From an uncultured Sphingopyxis sp. (lineage in GTDB: Bacteria; Pseudomonadota; Alphaproteobacteria; Sphingomonadales; Sphingomonadaceae): a stretch of DNA of 38,215 nucleotides. The notes below the pieces were generated by a model. That model did no database searches. It saw only the letters and a program-made list of their open reading frames with translations, and was not told the DNA's origin. This document shows positions 20,241 to 28,229 of the stretch, piece by piece. The translations under genes were made by a program, and so were the position numbers. Every line of letters starts with the position of its first letter. Positions within the stretch are counted from its first letter, which is position 1. The stretch covers positions 1 through 38,215 of the forward strand of contig CALFXW010000203.1 of NCBI GenBank assembly GCA_937957805.1. The letters run 5' to 3'.

Positions 20241-21377
20241 TCATTCGCCGGTGACAATCCGGCGCAGCGCGGCGGCGAGGCCCTGCATCTCTTCAGCGGT
20301 GCCGATCGAAATGCGCAGCGCATGGGCCAGCCCCTGATTGGGCAGCCAGCGGGTCATAAAGCCCGCCATTGTCAGTGCCTTATAGGCATCTTCGGCGGAC
20401 AGTGCGCCTTCGAACAATATCAGCAGGAAATTGGTCGCCGATGGAACGATGCTGATGCCATGGTTGCCCAGCCCCTCCACTTCCTTGGCCAGCCATTGGC
20501 GCCAATGGGCGTTATGTTCGCGGCTTTGATCGACAAAACCCTTGTCTGCCAAGGCGGCCAGCGCGGCGCGCTGTCCGGCATTGGTGACGTTGAATGGCGC
20601 GCGGATGCGGTGCAGCGCATCGATAATTGCGGGCGCGGCATAGCCCCAGCCAATGCGTTCGGCGGCGAGGCCATAGATTTTGGAAAAGGTGCGGGTGACG
20701 AATATATTGGCCGCATTGCGGGCAATGGCGATGCCGCCATCATCTTCGCCGGGTTCGAGATATTCGGCATATGCCTGATCGAGCACCAGCAAAATGTCGG
20801 CGCGCAACCCGGCATGGAGCCGCGCCACATCCGCTGCCGTCATCAGCGTCCCGGTCGGATTATTGGGGTTGGCGACGTAAATGACGCGCGTTCGTTCGGT
20901 CACTACCGCCAAAATCGCATCGACATCGGTGCCATACGCGGCATCGGGCGCGACAATGGGGGTCGCGCCGACGCGGCGGGCGGCAATGTCATAAACCGCA
21001 AAGCCATAGCGGACATAGATAATCTCATCCCCCGGCCCGGCAAAGGCACCGGCGGCGAGGTGGAGCAGCTCGTCCGACCCGGTGCCACAGATGATCCGCG
21101 CCGGGTCCAACCCATGCGCATCAGCCAATGCTTCGCGCAATGCACTTGCCGACGGGTCGGGATAGCGCGACAGGTCGCGCGCCTGCACAAAGGCGTCGCG
21201 CGCCTGCGGGCTGCACCCCAGCGGATTCTCGTTCGACGATAATTTGGCGACCGGGCGGCCATCATCTGCGCTCGCGCGGCCGGGGACATAGGGGGCGATG
21301 CCCATCACCCAGTCGTTGGGCTTTGGTGCGGACGGGGTGGCAGGCTGGGGAGAGTTTGTCATAGTGGCACGGCGCAT
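20241..21377 (-). CDS. hisC: Histidinol-phosphate / aromatic aminotransferase
   Basis: This 378-residue class I/II PLP aminotransferase carries KLSSNENPLGCSP at the N-terminal part and YVANPNNPTGT for the cofactor phosphate region. DQAYAEYLEP holds the aspartate for the pyridine nitrogen, and TFSKIYGLAAERIGW holds the Schiff-base lysine. These are HisC-family hallmarks. Next to tyrA, such enzymes commonly transaminate prephenate, phenylpyruvate or hydroxyphenylpyruvate as well as imidazole acetol phosphate, so dual histidine and aromatic roles are plausible. The ATG at 21377 has GGGGAA upstream. ATG at 21362 lacks one. The frame extends further to 21473, but that would cover the metX start region. 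It is divergent from metX. Confidence 0.93.
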   Translation of the reverse strand: MRRATMTNSPQPATPSAPKPNDWVMGIAPYVPGRASADDGRPVAKLSSNENPLGCSPQARDAFVQARDLSRYPDPSASALREALADAHGLDPARIICGTGSDELLHLAAGAFAGPGDEIIYVRYGFAVYDIAARRVGATPIVAPDAAYGTDVDAILAVVTERTRVIYVANPNNPTGTLMTAADVARLHAGLRADILLVLDQAYAEYLEPGEDDGGIAIARNAANIFVTRTFSKIYGLAAERIGWGYAAPAIIDALHRIRAPFNVTNAGQRAALAALADKGFVDQSREHNAHWRQWLAKEVEGLGNHGISIVPSATNFLLILFEGALSAEDAYKALTMAGFMTRWLPNQGLAHALRISIGTAEEMQGLAAALRRIVTGE

Positions 21378-21397
21378 AGTCTTTTCCCCACATTGCG

Positions 21398-21433
21398 GCA
21401 AGCGGGGCTGCAAGCGGGTCGGCAAGCATATCG
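21398..21433. repeat. Three 12-bp direct repeats between hisC and metX
   Basis: GCAAGC begins at 21398, 21410 and 21422. The first two units share GCAAGCGGG, and the second and third end in TCG. The regular 12-bp period lies in the 74-bp divergent promoter region. Confidence 0.55.
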
Positions 21434-21451
21434 CTGGCCCCCCTTGCCGAT

Positions 21452-22603
21452 ATGGCGGCTTGCCCCTATCCACCCGCTGCGATGCAAGAAGATGCCCGCT
21501 TTGGCCTAGATCGACAGGTGACCCTCCCCGCCCAGCTAAAGCTGGATTGCGGGCAGATTTTATCGCCGGTGACGCTGGCCTATGAAAGCTATGGCACGCT
21601 CAACCCCGACAAAAGCAATGCGATATTGATCTGCCATGCGCTGACCGGCGATCAGCATGTTGCCTCCACCCACCCAAAGACCGGCAAACCCGGCTGGTGG
21701 ACGCGAATGGTGGGGCCGGGCAAGCCGATTGATACCAACCGTTTTTGCGTCATCGCTGCCAATGCAATCGGCGGCTGTATGGGCAGCAGCGGGCCGGAAA
21801 CCCCGGCGGCGGATGGTGCACCCTGGGCGATGCGCTTTCCGGTCGTCACCATTTCGGACATGGCGCGCAGCCAGACCTTGCTGATGGATTATCTGGGCAT
21901 CGAAAAACTCCATGCGGTGGTCGGCGGGTCGATGGGGGGGATGCAGGCGCTGGCCTGGGCTGCCCATTTCCCGACGCGGGTCGGCGCAGCGCTGATCATC
22001 GCATCCACCGCGCGGCACAGCGCGCAGAATATTGCCTTTCATGAAGTTGGCCGACAGGCAATCATGGCCGATCCAAATTGGCGGCATGGCAATTATTATG
22101 CCGATGGGCAGGGGCCGGCTGCCGGGCTGGCGGTGGCGCGTATGGCGGCGCACATCACCTATTTGTCCGAACATGGGTTGACCGAAAAATTTGGTCGCCG
22201 CTTGCAGGGGCGCGACGCCAAAAGCTTTGGTTTTGATGCAGATTTTCAGGTCGAATCCTATTTGCGGCATCAGGGGCTGAGCTTTACCGACCGTTTTGAC
22301 GCCAACAGCTATCTCTATATCACCCGCGCTATCGATTATTTCGACTTGGCGGAGGAGTTTGGCGGGCACCTTGCCCATGCATTTCGCGGCACGCGCACGC
22401 GATTTTGCCTCGTCAGCTTTGACAGCGACTGGCTCTACCCGACGAGCGAGAGCCGCAGCATCGCCCATGCGCTCAATGCTGCTGGCGCACAGGTGAGCGC
22501 GGTCGAACTTTCCAGCCCCTTTGGCCATGATGCCTTTTTCCTCGACCTGCCGGAATTTGACCGGGTGGTGGCGGGTTTCCTCAACATGGGGGCGGATGGA
22601 TGA
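21452..22603 (+). CDS. metX: Homoserine O-acyltransferase, MetX type
   Basis: This alpha/beta-hydrolase of 383 residues activates homoserine for methionine synthesis. The nucleophile elbow is VVGGSMGGMQAL, the active-site ICHALTGDQH block comes earlier, and the acid and histidine lie in LVSFDSDWLYPT and FGHDAFFLD. These are MetX hallmarks. Many MetX proteins use acetyl-CoA, while some proteobacterial ones use succinyl-CoA; the discriminating residues were not assessed here. ATG at 21452 was kept, though ATG at 21482 (MQEDARFGLD) is equally plausible because neither has a good ribosome site. The stop overlaps metW by four bases, the standard metX-metW arrangement. Confidence 0.95.
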   Translation: MAACPYPPAAMQEDARFGLDRQVTLPAQLKLDCGQILSPVTLAYESYGTLNPDKSNAILICHALTGDQHVASTHPKTGKPGWWTRMVGPGKPIDTNRFCVIAANAIGGCMGSSGPETPAADGAPWAMRFPVVTISDMARSQTLLMDYLGIEKLHAVVGGSMGGMQALAWAAHFPTRVGAALIIASTARHSAQNIAFHEVGRQAIMADPNWRHGNYYADGQGPAAGLAVARMAAHITYLSEHGLTEKFGRRLQGRDAKSFGFDADFQVESYLRHQGLSFTDRFDANSYLYITRAIDYFDLAEEFGGHLAHAFRGTRTRFCLVSFDSDWLYPTSESRSIAHALNAAGAQVSAVELSSPFGHDAFFLDLPEFDRVVAGFLNMGADG

Positions 22604-23205
22604 ACGAGCCGATGCTGCGCCCCGACCTTGCGGTAATTGCCGATGCGGTGCGCGCGGGCAGCCGCGTTCTTGACGTCGGCTGCGGCGATGGTGCGCTGCT
22701 CCACCATTTGCGCCGGGCCAAGGGGGTGGATGCGCGCGGGCTGGAGATTGACCCTGCTAATGTGTCGGCCTGTGTGGCGCGCGGGCTGTCGGTGATTCAG
22801 GGCGATGCCGATAGCGATCTCGTCGATTATCCGCATGCCGCATTTGACTATGCGATTTTGTCGCAAACGCTGCAAACCACCAAAAGGCCCGATCTGGTGG
22901 TTGATTCGTTGCTGCGCATTGCGCACCAAGCCTTTGTTTCCTTTCCCAATTTTGCACAATGGCGGATCCGCCTCGCGCTCGCCTTTGGGGGGCGGATGCC
23001 GGTGACGCGGCAATTGCCGGCGCGCTGGTATGACACGCCCAACATCCACCATGTGACGATTGATGATTTTCGCAGCCTGCTCGCCGAACGCGACATTGCG
23101 ATTGATGGGCAATGGTTTTTGAGCGGGGAAAGGCGGCGCAGCGCGGCAGCGGCCAATTTATTCGCCGACCATGGGATTTTTCTGCTGCGCCGGAATGGCA
23201 AATAA
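22600..23205 (+). CDS. metW: MetW, methyltransferase-fold methionine biosynthesis partner
   Basis: MetW is a 201-residue class I methyltransferase-fold protein encoded beside metX in many proteobacteria and needed for full MetX activity in several of them. SAM-like motifs are VLDVGCGDGALL and the GLEIDP turn, followed by LSQTLQTTKRPDLVV. SFPNFAQWRIRLALAFGGRMPVT, which can be split as SFPNFAQWRIRL and GGRMPVT, is the MetW signature. WYDTPNIHHVTI is the other characteristic block. The ATG lies inside the metX stop (ATGA), so translation is coupled. A terminator-like hairpin follows a few bases after the stop. Confidence 0.96.
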   Translation: MNEPMLRPDLAVIADAVRAGSRVLDVGCGDGALLHHLRRAKGVDARGLEIDPANVSACVARGLSVIQGDADSDLVDYPHAAFDYAILSQTLQTTKRPDLVVDSLLRIAHQAFVSFPNFAQWRIRLALAFGGRMPVTRQLPARWYDTPNIHHVTIDDFRSLLAERDIAIDGQWFLSGERRRSAAAANLFADHGIFLLRRNGK

Positions 23206-23210
23206 CAAAA

Positions 23211-23232
23211 GGGGGCGGTTTTGGCCGCCCCC
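23211..23232. terminator. GC-rich hairpin between metW and a converging aldehyde dehydrogenase gene
   Basis: GGGGGCGG and CCGCCCCC pair around TTTTGG. The site is between converging genes and could stop both. The T-tract is poor on the plus strand, while AAAAG before the stem gives CTTTT on the minus strand. Confidence 0.55.
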
Positions 23233-23265
23233 CATCTTGCACATCAGAAAATCAGATCTTCAGCC

Positions 23266-24684
23266 CTACAGCCCCGAAATCGACTTTACCTCCATAAAGT
23301 CTTTGAGGCCGTGGAGTCCGCCTTCGCGGCCATTGCCCGACTGTTTATAGCCGCCAAAGGGTGCGCCGGGGGCTGGCCCCCAATTATTGACCGCAACCAT
23401 CCCGGCGCGCAGGCGCGGTGCAATGCTCGCGGCCTTGGCCGGATCACCCGAAATCACCGCCGACAGACCATAGGCGGTATCATTGGCAATCTCGATCCCC
23501 TGTTCCAGATTGTCATAGGCCATGACGGTCGCGACGGGGCCAAAAATCTCCTCCTGCGCGATGCGCATGTCGGGGGTGACGCCCGAAAAGACGGTCGGCT
23601 GGATATAATAGCCGCGATTGACGTTGGCGGGCAGGTCGGTGCCGCCACATTCAAGCTTGGCCCCTTCATCAATCGCGGACTGGATGAGGCCGCGAATCTT
23701 GTCATATTGCGCCTTGTTGACCACCGGCCCCAAATGCCCCCCTTCGGCCAAGGGGTCGCCAACCGGGGTTGCGCCATACATGGTGGCCAGAAAACCGGCG
23801 GCTTCGGCTTCGCGTTCGCGCGGCACCAAAATGCGCGTCGGCGCGATGCAGCTTTGCCCGGTGTTGACCAACGGGCCCATCGCGGTCGGGGCCAGATGCG
23901 CGGCAAAATCGGCATCGGGCAGCACCAGATTGGGGGATTTGCCGCCCAGTTCCTGATGGACACGCTTTACCGTGTCGGCAGCGGCTTTGGCGACGAGGAT
24001 GCCCGCACGCGTCGAGCCGGTAAAGCTCACCATCTCGACATCGCTGTGCGCAGAAATGGCGGCACCGACGCCCGGCCCGTCACCGAGGACGAGGTTGAAG
24101 ACGCCCGCCGGCACGCCCGCTGCGTCCAAAATCTCGGCAAAAATAACCGCATTGCCCGGACATTCTTCGGACGGTTTGAGCACCATTGTGTTGCCCGCAG
24201 CCAAAGCGGGCGCGACCTTCAAAGCAATTTGGTTCAGCGGCCAGTTCCACGGCGTAATCATCCCGACCACGCCGATCGGTTCATAATGGGTGCTGTAGCC
24301 ACCATGATTTTCGCTGAATTCAAAGTTTTTCAGCGCCTCCATCGTGCCCAGAAAGCCGCCCATCCCCGCGCCAACCTGTGCGGTCATCGCGAAACTGACC
24401 GGCGCGCCCATTTCCTCTGCCATCGACCGGCCAAGGTCGGGCGCACGCTTTTTATATTCCTCGACAATCCGGCCCATCAGCGCCAGCCGTTCTTCGCGGC
24501 TGGTTTGAGAGAAGCTGGCGAATGCGGCCCGCGCGGCGGCAACCGCCGCATCGACATCCGCGCTGGTGCCATAAACCACGCGGCTGCACGCTTCTTCGGT
24601 CGACGGGCTGATGACGTCATGGACGCTGCCGCCGATGCTATCGACCCATTGGCCGCCGATATAATGTCGCAGATAATCGCCCAT
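23266..24684 (-). CDS. NAD(P)-dependent aldehyde dehydrogenase
   Basis: This 472-residue aldehyde dehydrogenase superfamily enzyme oxidises an aldehyde to a carboxylate. Key residues are N147 in ITPWNWPL, the cofactor motif FTGSTRAG, general base E245 in ELGGKSPN and nucleophile C279 in NTGQSCIAPTR. EEIFGPV and PFGGYKQSGNGREGG complete the pattern. The length fits single-domain family members. The ATG at 24684 (after a GTG) has GGGAG six bases upstream. It may be cotranscribed with the M20 peptidase gene 114 nt upstream on the same strand, but a hairpin lies between them. The substrate is not evident; medium-chain, aromatic or betaine-type aldehydes are all possible. Confidence 0.93.
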   Translation of the reverse strand: MGDYLRHYIGGQWVDSIGGSVHDVISPSTEEACSRVVYGTSADVDAAVAAARAAFASFSQTSREERLALMGRIVEEYKKRAPDLGRSMAEEMGAPVSFAMTAQVGAGMGGFLGTMEALKNFEFSENHGGYSTHYEPIGVVGMITPWNWPLNQIALKVAPALAAGNTMVLKPSEECPGNAVIFAEILDAAGVPAGVFNLVLGDGPGVGAAISAHSDVEMVSFTGSTRAGILVAKAAADTVKRVHQELGGKSPNLVLPDADFAAHLAPTAMGPLVNTGQSCIAPTRILVPREREAEAAGFLATMYGATPVGDPLAEGGHLGPVVNKAQYDKIRGLIQSAIDEGAKLECGGTDLPANVNRGYYIQPTVFSGVTPDMRIAQEEIFGPVATVMAYDNLEQGIEIANDTAYGLSAVISGDPAKAASIAPRLRAGMVAVNNWGPAPGAPFGGYKQSGNGREGGLHGLKDFMEVKSISGL

Positions 24685-24734
24685 CACAAACTCCCGTCAA
24701 AATGCTGATTCTGGATGGCACAAGGTGCGGCAAT

Positions 24735-24758
24735 GGGTTGCGAGGTGCAACCCTTTTT
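24735..24758 (+). terminator. Strong plus-strand intrinsic terminator with no obvious gene
   Basis: GGGTTGC and GCAACCC form a perfect 7-bp stem around GAGGT and are followed directly by TTTTT on the plus strand. The flanking genes are on the minus strand, so no annotated plus-strand gene ends here. Confidence 0.6.
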
Positions 24759-24797
24759 CACGCAAAATGGCCGATATTTCAGCGCGCTGCCAAAATA

Positions 24798-26114
24798 TCA
24801 GCTGACTGGGCGCGGTTGGCGCGACAGGCGGCTGATCAGCACCGCCGAACGCAGCGCCATCAGCGGTATCGTGTCGAGTTCGAGCGTTTCGCCCACTGCA
24901 TGGCTGCCATTGGCGGACGGGCCAAGCCCGCCCAGCGTGTCGACATAGGGGGCGGCAAAGCCCGAATCCGCCGCGCCACGCCGAATTGGCGGCAGCGCGG
25001 GCATTTCGGCGAGGCGCATGTCCCGATTGACGATGTTGAGTTGGTCGAGCAGCGCCTGATTGCCCGGCGTTGGCGACATGGGCGGATAGCCATCGTCAAA
25101 GACAATTTCCCCGCTGGTGCCGGGCAGGTGGGCGGCGACGATTTCGGTCATCCGTGCGCGCACGCGGGCATCCTGTTCAACGGTCAGGCTGCGCAAATCG
25201 CCGCGCGCCACCGCATCGGCGGGGATGATGTTGGTCTTGCCGCGCCCGTCGGCGCGTTCCAGTGTGGTATCAAATTGTGCGGGCGTGCCCCCTGCGACCA
25301 GCGACACATTGTAGGTCAGATTGGGTTCCCTGAGTTCGCGCCGAAAGCTGTCCAAAATCCGCGACATTTCATAAATGGCACCATAGCCGACGCCATCGCT
25401 GAAAATCCCGCTGCTATGCCCGCTTTCGCTATGGATGTTGATTTGCCAATTACTCGACGAACGGCGGGCGATGGTGCCATAATCATGGGTCGCATCGCGC
25501 ACCAGATTTTCATATTCCAGCGCAACATCGGCCCATTGCGCCGCCGCGACCAAATCGCCGCGTGACAGCGAAACTGGCGAACCCATACGTTCTTCATCGC
25601 CGGTCAGCACCACCTTTATATCGGCATTGGCCAGCGTTCCGGCATCACGCATCGCGCGCAAAATGCCGATGATGACGACCAGACCGCCCTTGTCATCGCC
25701 AACGCCCGGCCCCGTCGCGATATTGCCCGCCACGCTATAGGTCTGAAATGGGGAGTCCGCTTCGAATACGGTGTCGAGATGGCCGATCATCAACACGCGC
25801 TTGCCGCGCCCATTGCCGACATGGGTTGCGATAATATGCCCCGCGCGGTTGAATGGCGTGCCGTCAACCCATTCGACAGTAAAGCCCAACCCCTCCAATT
25901 CGGTGCGCATCATCTGCCCGACAATCCGCACCCCTTCGCTGTTGAGTGTCCCGCTATTTTGATTGACCAGCCGTTCGAGCAGCGCTTCGCCATAGGGGCG
26001 GTCGGCGGTGACATAGCGCGCCATGCGCGTTTCAGCGGGCGATGCGGCGGCATAGGCGCTGTTCGATATTGCCAAAAGGGTGAAGAGCGCGACCGCGCGA
26101 AGCCAGTTCATCAT
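24798..26114 (-). CDS. Exported M20-family metallopeptidase
   Basis: This precursor of 438 residues has a signal peptide (NWLRAVALFTLLAISNSAYA, cleavage near residue 22). The M20/M28-type di-zinc site is visible: GHLDTV (H112, D114), GVGDDKGG (D140), TGDEERMGS (catalytic E174 and ligand E175) and a late NGSHAVGE histidine. The SGHSSGIFS region begins the dimerisation domain. This resembles glutamate carboxypeptidase or CPG2-like exported enzymes that remove C-terminal glutamate or act on small dipeptides. Location is probably periplasmic. Two consecutive ATGs occur at 26114 and 26111. No upstream partner is close, and glnA ends about 150 nt upstream behind a good terminator, so this gene should have its own promoter. 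Confidence 0.9.
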   Translation of the reverse strand: MMNWLRAVALFTLLAISNSAYAAASPAETRMARYVTADRPYGEALLERLVNQNSGTLNSEGVRIVGQMMRTELEGLGFTVEWVDGTPFNRAGHIIATHVGNGRGKRVLMIGHLDTVFEADSPFQTYSVAGNIATGPGVGDDKGGLVVIIGILRAMRDAGTLANADIKVVLTGDEERMGSPVSLSRGDLVAAAQWADVALEYENLVRDATHDYGTIARRSSSNWQINIHSESGHSSGIFSDGVGYGAIYEMSRILDSFRRELREPNLTYNVSLVAGGTPAQFDTTLERADGRGKTNIIPADAVARGDLRSLTVEQDARVRARMTEIVAAHLPGTSGEIVFDDGYPPMSPTPGNQALLDQLNIVNRDMRLAEMPALPPIRRGAADSGFAAPYVDTLGGLGPSANGSHAVGETLELDTIPLMALRSAVLISRLSRQPRPVS

Positions 26115-26204
26115 CCGCCAAGGCTATGGCGCACCGCGCGCGCGGGCAAGCAAAATCCGCCAAAAGGCGCAAGCAAAACTGACGTCATGATATTGGGATA
26201 GACC

Positions 26205-26238
26205 AAAAATGGGGCGCAGGCATCGTTGCCCACGCCCC
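26205..26238 (-). terminator. Intrinsic terminator after glnA
   Basis: On the minus strand, GGGGCG-TG-GGCA pairs with TGCC-TG-CGCCCC around an ACGA loop and is followed by ATTTTT. It lies 24 nt past the glnA stop. Confidence 0.8.
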
Positions 26239-26261
26239 CCTTTTCTGGCGTTTTTGCGCGA

Positions 26262-27674
26262 TCAGGCGCTGTAATACATGTCGAACTCGACCGGGCTGGG
26301 GGCCATTTCCCAGCGGTAGACTTCGCCCCATTTCAGTTCGACATAGGCGTCAATCTGATCCTTCGAGAAAACATCGCCTTTGAGCAGGAATTGATAATCG
26401 GCGCTCAGCGCATCCAATGCTTCGCGCAGCGAACCGCAAACGGTCGGTACATCCTTTAATTCCTCGGGCGGCAAATCGTAGAGGTTCTTGTCCATCGCAT
26501 CACCGGGGTGGATGCGGTTTTCAATCCCGTCGAGGCCCGCCATCAACAAGGCGGCATAGGCGAGATAGGGGTTGGCCATCGCGTCGGGGAAACGGAATTC
26601 GACGCGCTTGGCCTTGGCCCCCGCGCCATAGGGGATGCGGCAGGATGCCGAACGGTTGCGGCTGGAATATGCCAGCAACACCGGTGCCTCAAACCCCGGC
26701 ACCAGCCGCTTGTAGCTGTTGGTCGACGGGTTGGTGAAGGCGTTCAGCGCCTTGGCATGTTTGATGACGCCACCGATGAAATAGAGGCAGGTGTCCGACA
26801 ATCCGGCATAACCATTGCCGGCGAACAGCGGATTGCCCTTTGCCCACAGCGACATGTGGGTGTGCATGCCGCTGCCATTATCATCCTTGATCGGCTTGGG
26901 CATGAATGTGGCGGTTTTGCCATAAGCATGCGCGACCTGATGGACGACATATTTGTAGATCTGCATATTGTCGGCGGTCTTGACCAGCGTGTCGAACGTC
27001 ACGCCCAATTCATGCTGCGCGGCGGCCACTTCATGGTGGTGCTTGTCCATGTTGAGCCCCATTTCGCGCATCGTCGAAACCATTTCGGCGCGAATATCGA
27101 CCGCGCTGTCCACCGGCGCGACGGGGAAATAACCACCCTTGGCGCGCGGGCGGTGGGCCAGATTGCCGCCTTCATATTGGCGCGCGCTATTGGTCGGCAG
27201 TTCGATGTCATCGATGCTGTAACCCGATGCGGCATAGCCATTTTCAAAGCGGACATCGTCAAACATGAAAAATTCCGCTTCGGGGCCGACATAGACGGTG
27301 TCGGCAATGCCGCTCGCCTGCACATAGGCTTCGGCGCGCTTGGCGGTCGAACGCGGGTCACGCGCATAAAGTTCGCCGGTCGATGGTTCGACGATGTCGC
27401 AGAAGATGACGAGCATCGGCGTCGCACTGAACGGGTCGAGGTGGACGGCGTCCAAGTCGGGTTTCAGGATCATGTCCGATTCGTTGATCGCCTTCCACCC
27501 TTCGATCGACGAACCATCGAACATCAACCCATCTTCGAGCTGATCTTCATCGATCAGCGCGGCGGTCATCGTCAGATGCTGCCACTTACCCTTTGGGTCG
27601 GTGAAACGCAGGTCAACCCATTCCACGTCCTTCTCGGCGATCAGGTTCAGAATATCCTTGGGGCTGTTGGCCAT
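26262..27674 (-). CDS. glnA: Glutamine synthetase type I
   Basis: Glutamine synthetase of 470 residues condenses glutamate and ammonia with ATP and forms a dodecamer. Landmarks are FDGSSIEGW, the metal-site YVGPEAEFFMFD, MDKHHHEVA, GSGMHTHMSLW and NRSASCRIP. The adenylylation loop NLYDLPPEE puts the modifiable tyrosine at 399. It is thus GS-I-beta, controlled by GlnE. AAAGGA lies upstream of the ATG at 27674. glnB is 30 nt upstream on the same strand, the classic alphaproteobacterial glnBA operon, with a sigma-54-like promoter before glnB. Confidence 0.98.
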   Translation of the reverse strand: MANSPKDILNLIAEKDVEWVDLRFTDPKGKWQHLTMTAALIDEDQLEDGLMFDGSSIEGWKAINESDMILKPDLDAVHLDPFSATPMLVIFCDIVEPSTGELYARDPRSTAKRAEAYVQASGIADTVYVGPEAEFFMFDDVRFENGYAASGYSIDDIELPTNSARQYEGGNLAHRPRAKGGYFPVAPVDSAVDIRAEMVSTMREMGLNMDKHHHEVAAAQHELGVTFDTLVKTADNMQIYKYVVHQVAHAYGKTATFMPKPIKDDNGSGMHTHMSLWAKGNPLFAGNGYAGLSDTCLYFIGGVIKHAKALNAFTNPSTNSYKRLVPGFEAPVLLAYSSRNRSASCRIPYGAGAKAKRVEFRFPDAMANPYLAYAALLMAGLDGIENRIHPGDAMDKNLYDLPPEELKDVPTVCGSLREALDALSADYQFLLKGDVFSKDQIDAYVELKWGEVYRWEMAPSPVEFDMYYSA

Positions 27675-27704
27675 GGTGCGAACGTCCTTTTGTTTTGAAA
27701 GTTG

Positions 27705-28043
27705 TTAGAGAGCGTCGCTGTCGCGTTCGCCGGTGCGTATCCGCAACGCGCTTTCGATGCTGCTGACGAAAATCTTGCCATCGCCGATGCGGCCGGTTTG
27801 CGCGGCGGCGGCGATCGCTTCGACCACCCGTTCGGCCAGCGCATCATCGACCACCACTTCCAATTTCACCTTGGGCAGGAAGTCGACGACATATTCGGCA
27901 CCGCGATAAAGTTCGGTATGCCCCTTTTGACGGCCAAAGCCCTTGGCCTCGGTGACGGTGATGCCCGAAACCCCCACTTCGTGCAGGGCTTCCTTCACCT
28001 CATCAAGTTTGAAGGGTTTGATGACGGCTTCAATTTTTTTCAT
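27705..28043 (-). CDS. glnB: PII nitrogen regulatory protein
   Basis: This 112-residue PII signal protein integrates 2-oxoglutarate, ATP/ADP and glutamine status. The T-loop reads GRQKGHTELYRGAEYVVDFL (residues 37-56) with the uridylylated tyrosine at position 51. The B-loop is TGRIGDGKIFV and the C-terminus is standard. MKKIEAVIKPFKLDEVK at 28043 follows TGAGGA five bases upstream; an upstream TTG at 28055 is not needed. Being next to glnA rather than amtB favours GlnB over GlnK. The sigma-54-like element at 28107-28122 would link the operon to NtrC control. Confidence 0.97.
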   Translation of the reverse strand: MKKIEAVIKPFKLDEVKEALHEVGVSGITVTEAKGFGRQKGHTELYRGAEYVVDFLPKVKLEVVVDDALAERVVEAIAAAAQTGRIGDGKIFVSSIESALRIRTGERDSDAL

Positions 28044-28106
28044 GCGGATCCTCAATCACCAAATGGGTGGCGCGCGGGGGGGCATGCGCGCTGCTACAAT
28101 CTGATA

Positions 28107-28122
28107 TGCAGATATTGTGCCA
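28107..28122 (-). promoter_or_regulatory. Sigma-54 (-24/-12) type promoter of glnBA
   Basis: On the minus strand, TGGCACAATATCTGCA has the invariant GG and GC dinucleotides separated by exactly ten bases. It differs from the TGGCACG-N4-TTGCA consensus at two positions. It lies about 64 nt upstream of the glnB ATG. A CGCA-GATT-TGCG dyad (28133-28144) is about 10 bp upstream. Confidence 0.65.
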
Positions 28123-28229
28123 TTTGGTCCGGCGCAGATTTGCGTGCGGACGCTGGCCGCCATATCGCCCAAACTGCCGCAAAATCGGGCAAAGCCCATG
28201 CCGCTGCCCGTTTTTGGGGCAATCCGGCT

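Noticed and set aside
20109..21242. Plus-strand open frame (377 codons) opposite hisC and tyrA
   Set aside because: Antisense shadow rich in Arg, Gly and Gln, with no recognisable motif or ribosome site.
21378..21451. SAM-II riboswitch before metX
   Set aside because: Only 74 bp separate the divergent genes and the sequence shows direct repeats, not the SAM-II pseudoknot pattern.
23221..24708. Plus-strand open frame (495 codons) opposite the aldehyde dehydrogenase
   Set aside because: Shadow frame; all catalytic motifs belong to the minus-strand protein.
26508..27698. Plus-strand open frame (396 codons) opposite glnA
   Set aside because: Shadow of a highly conserved gene; no domain features.
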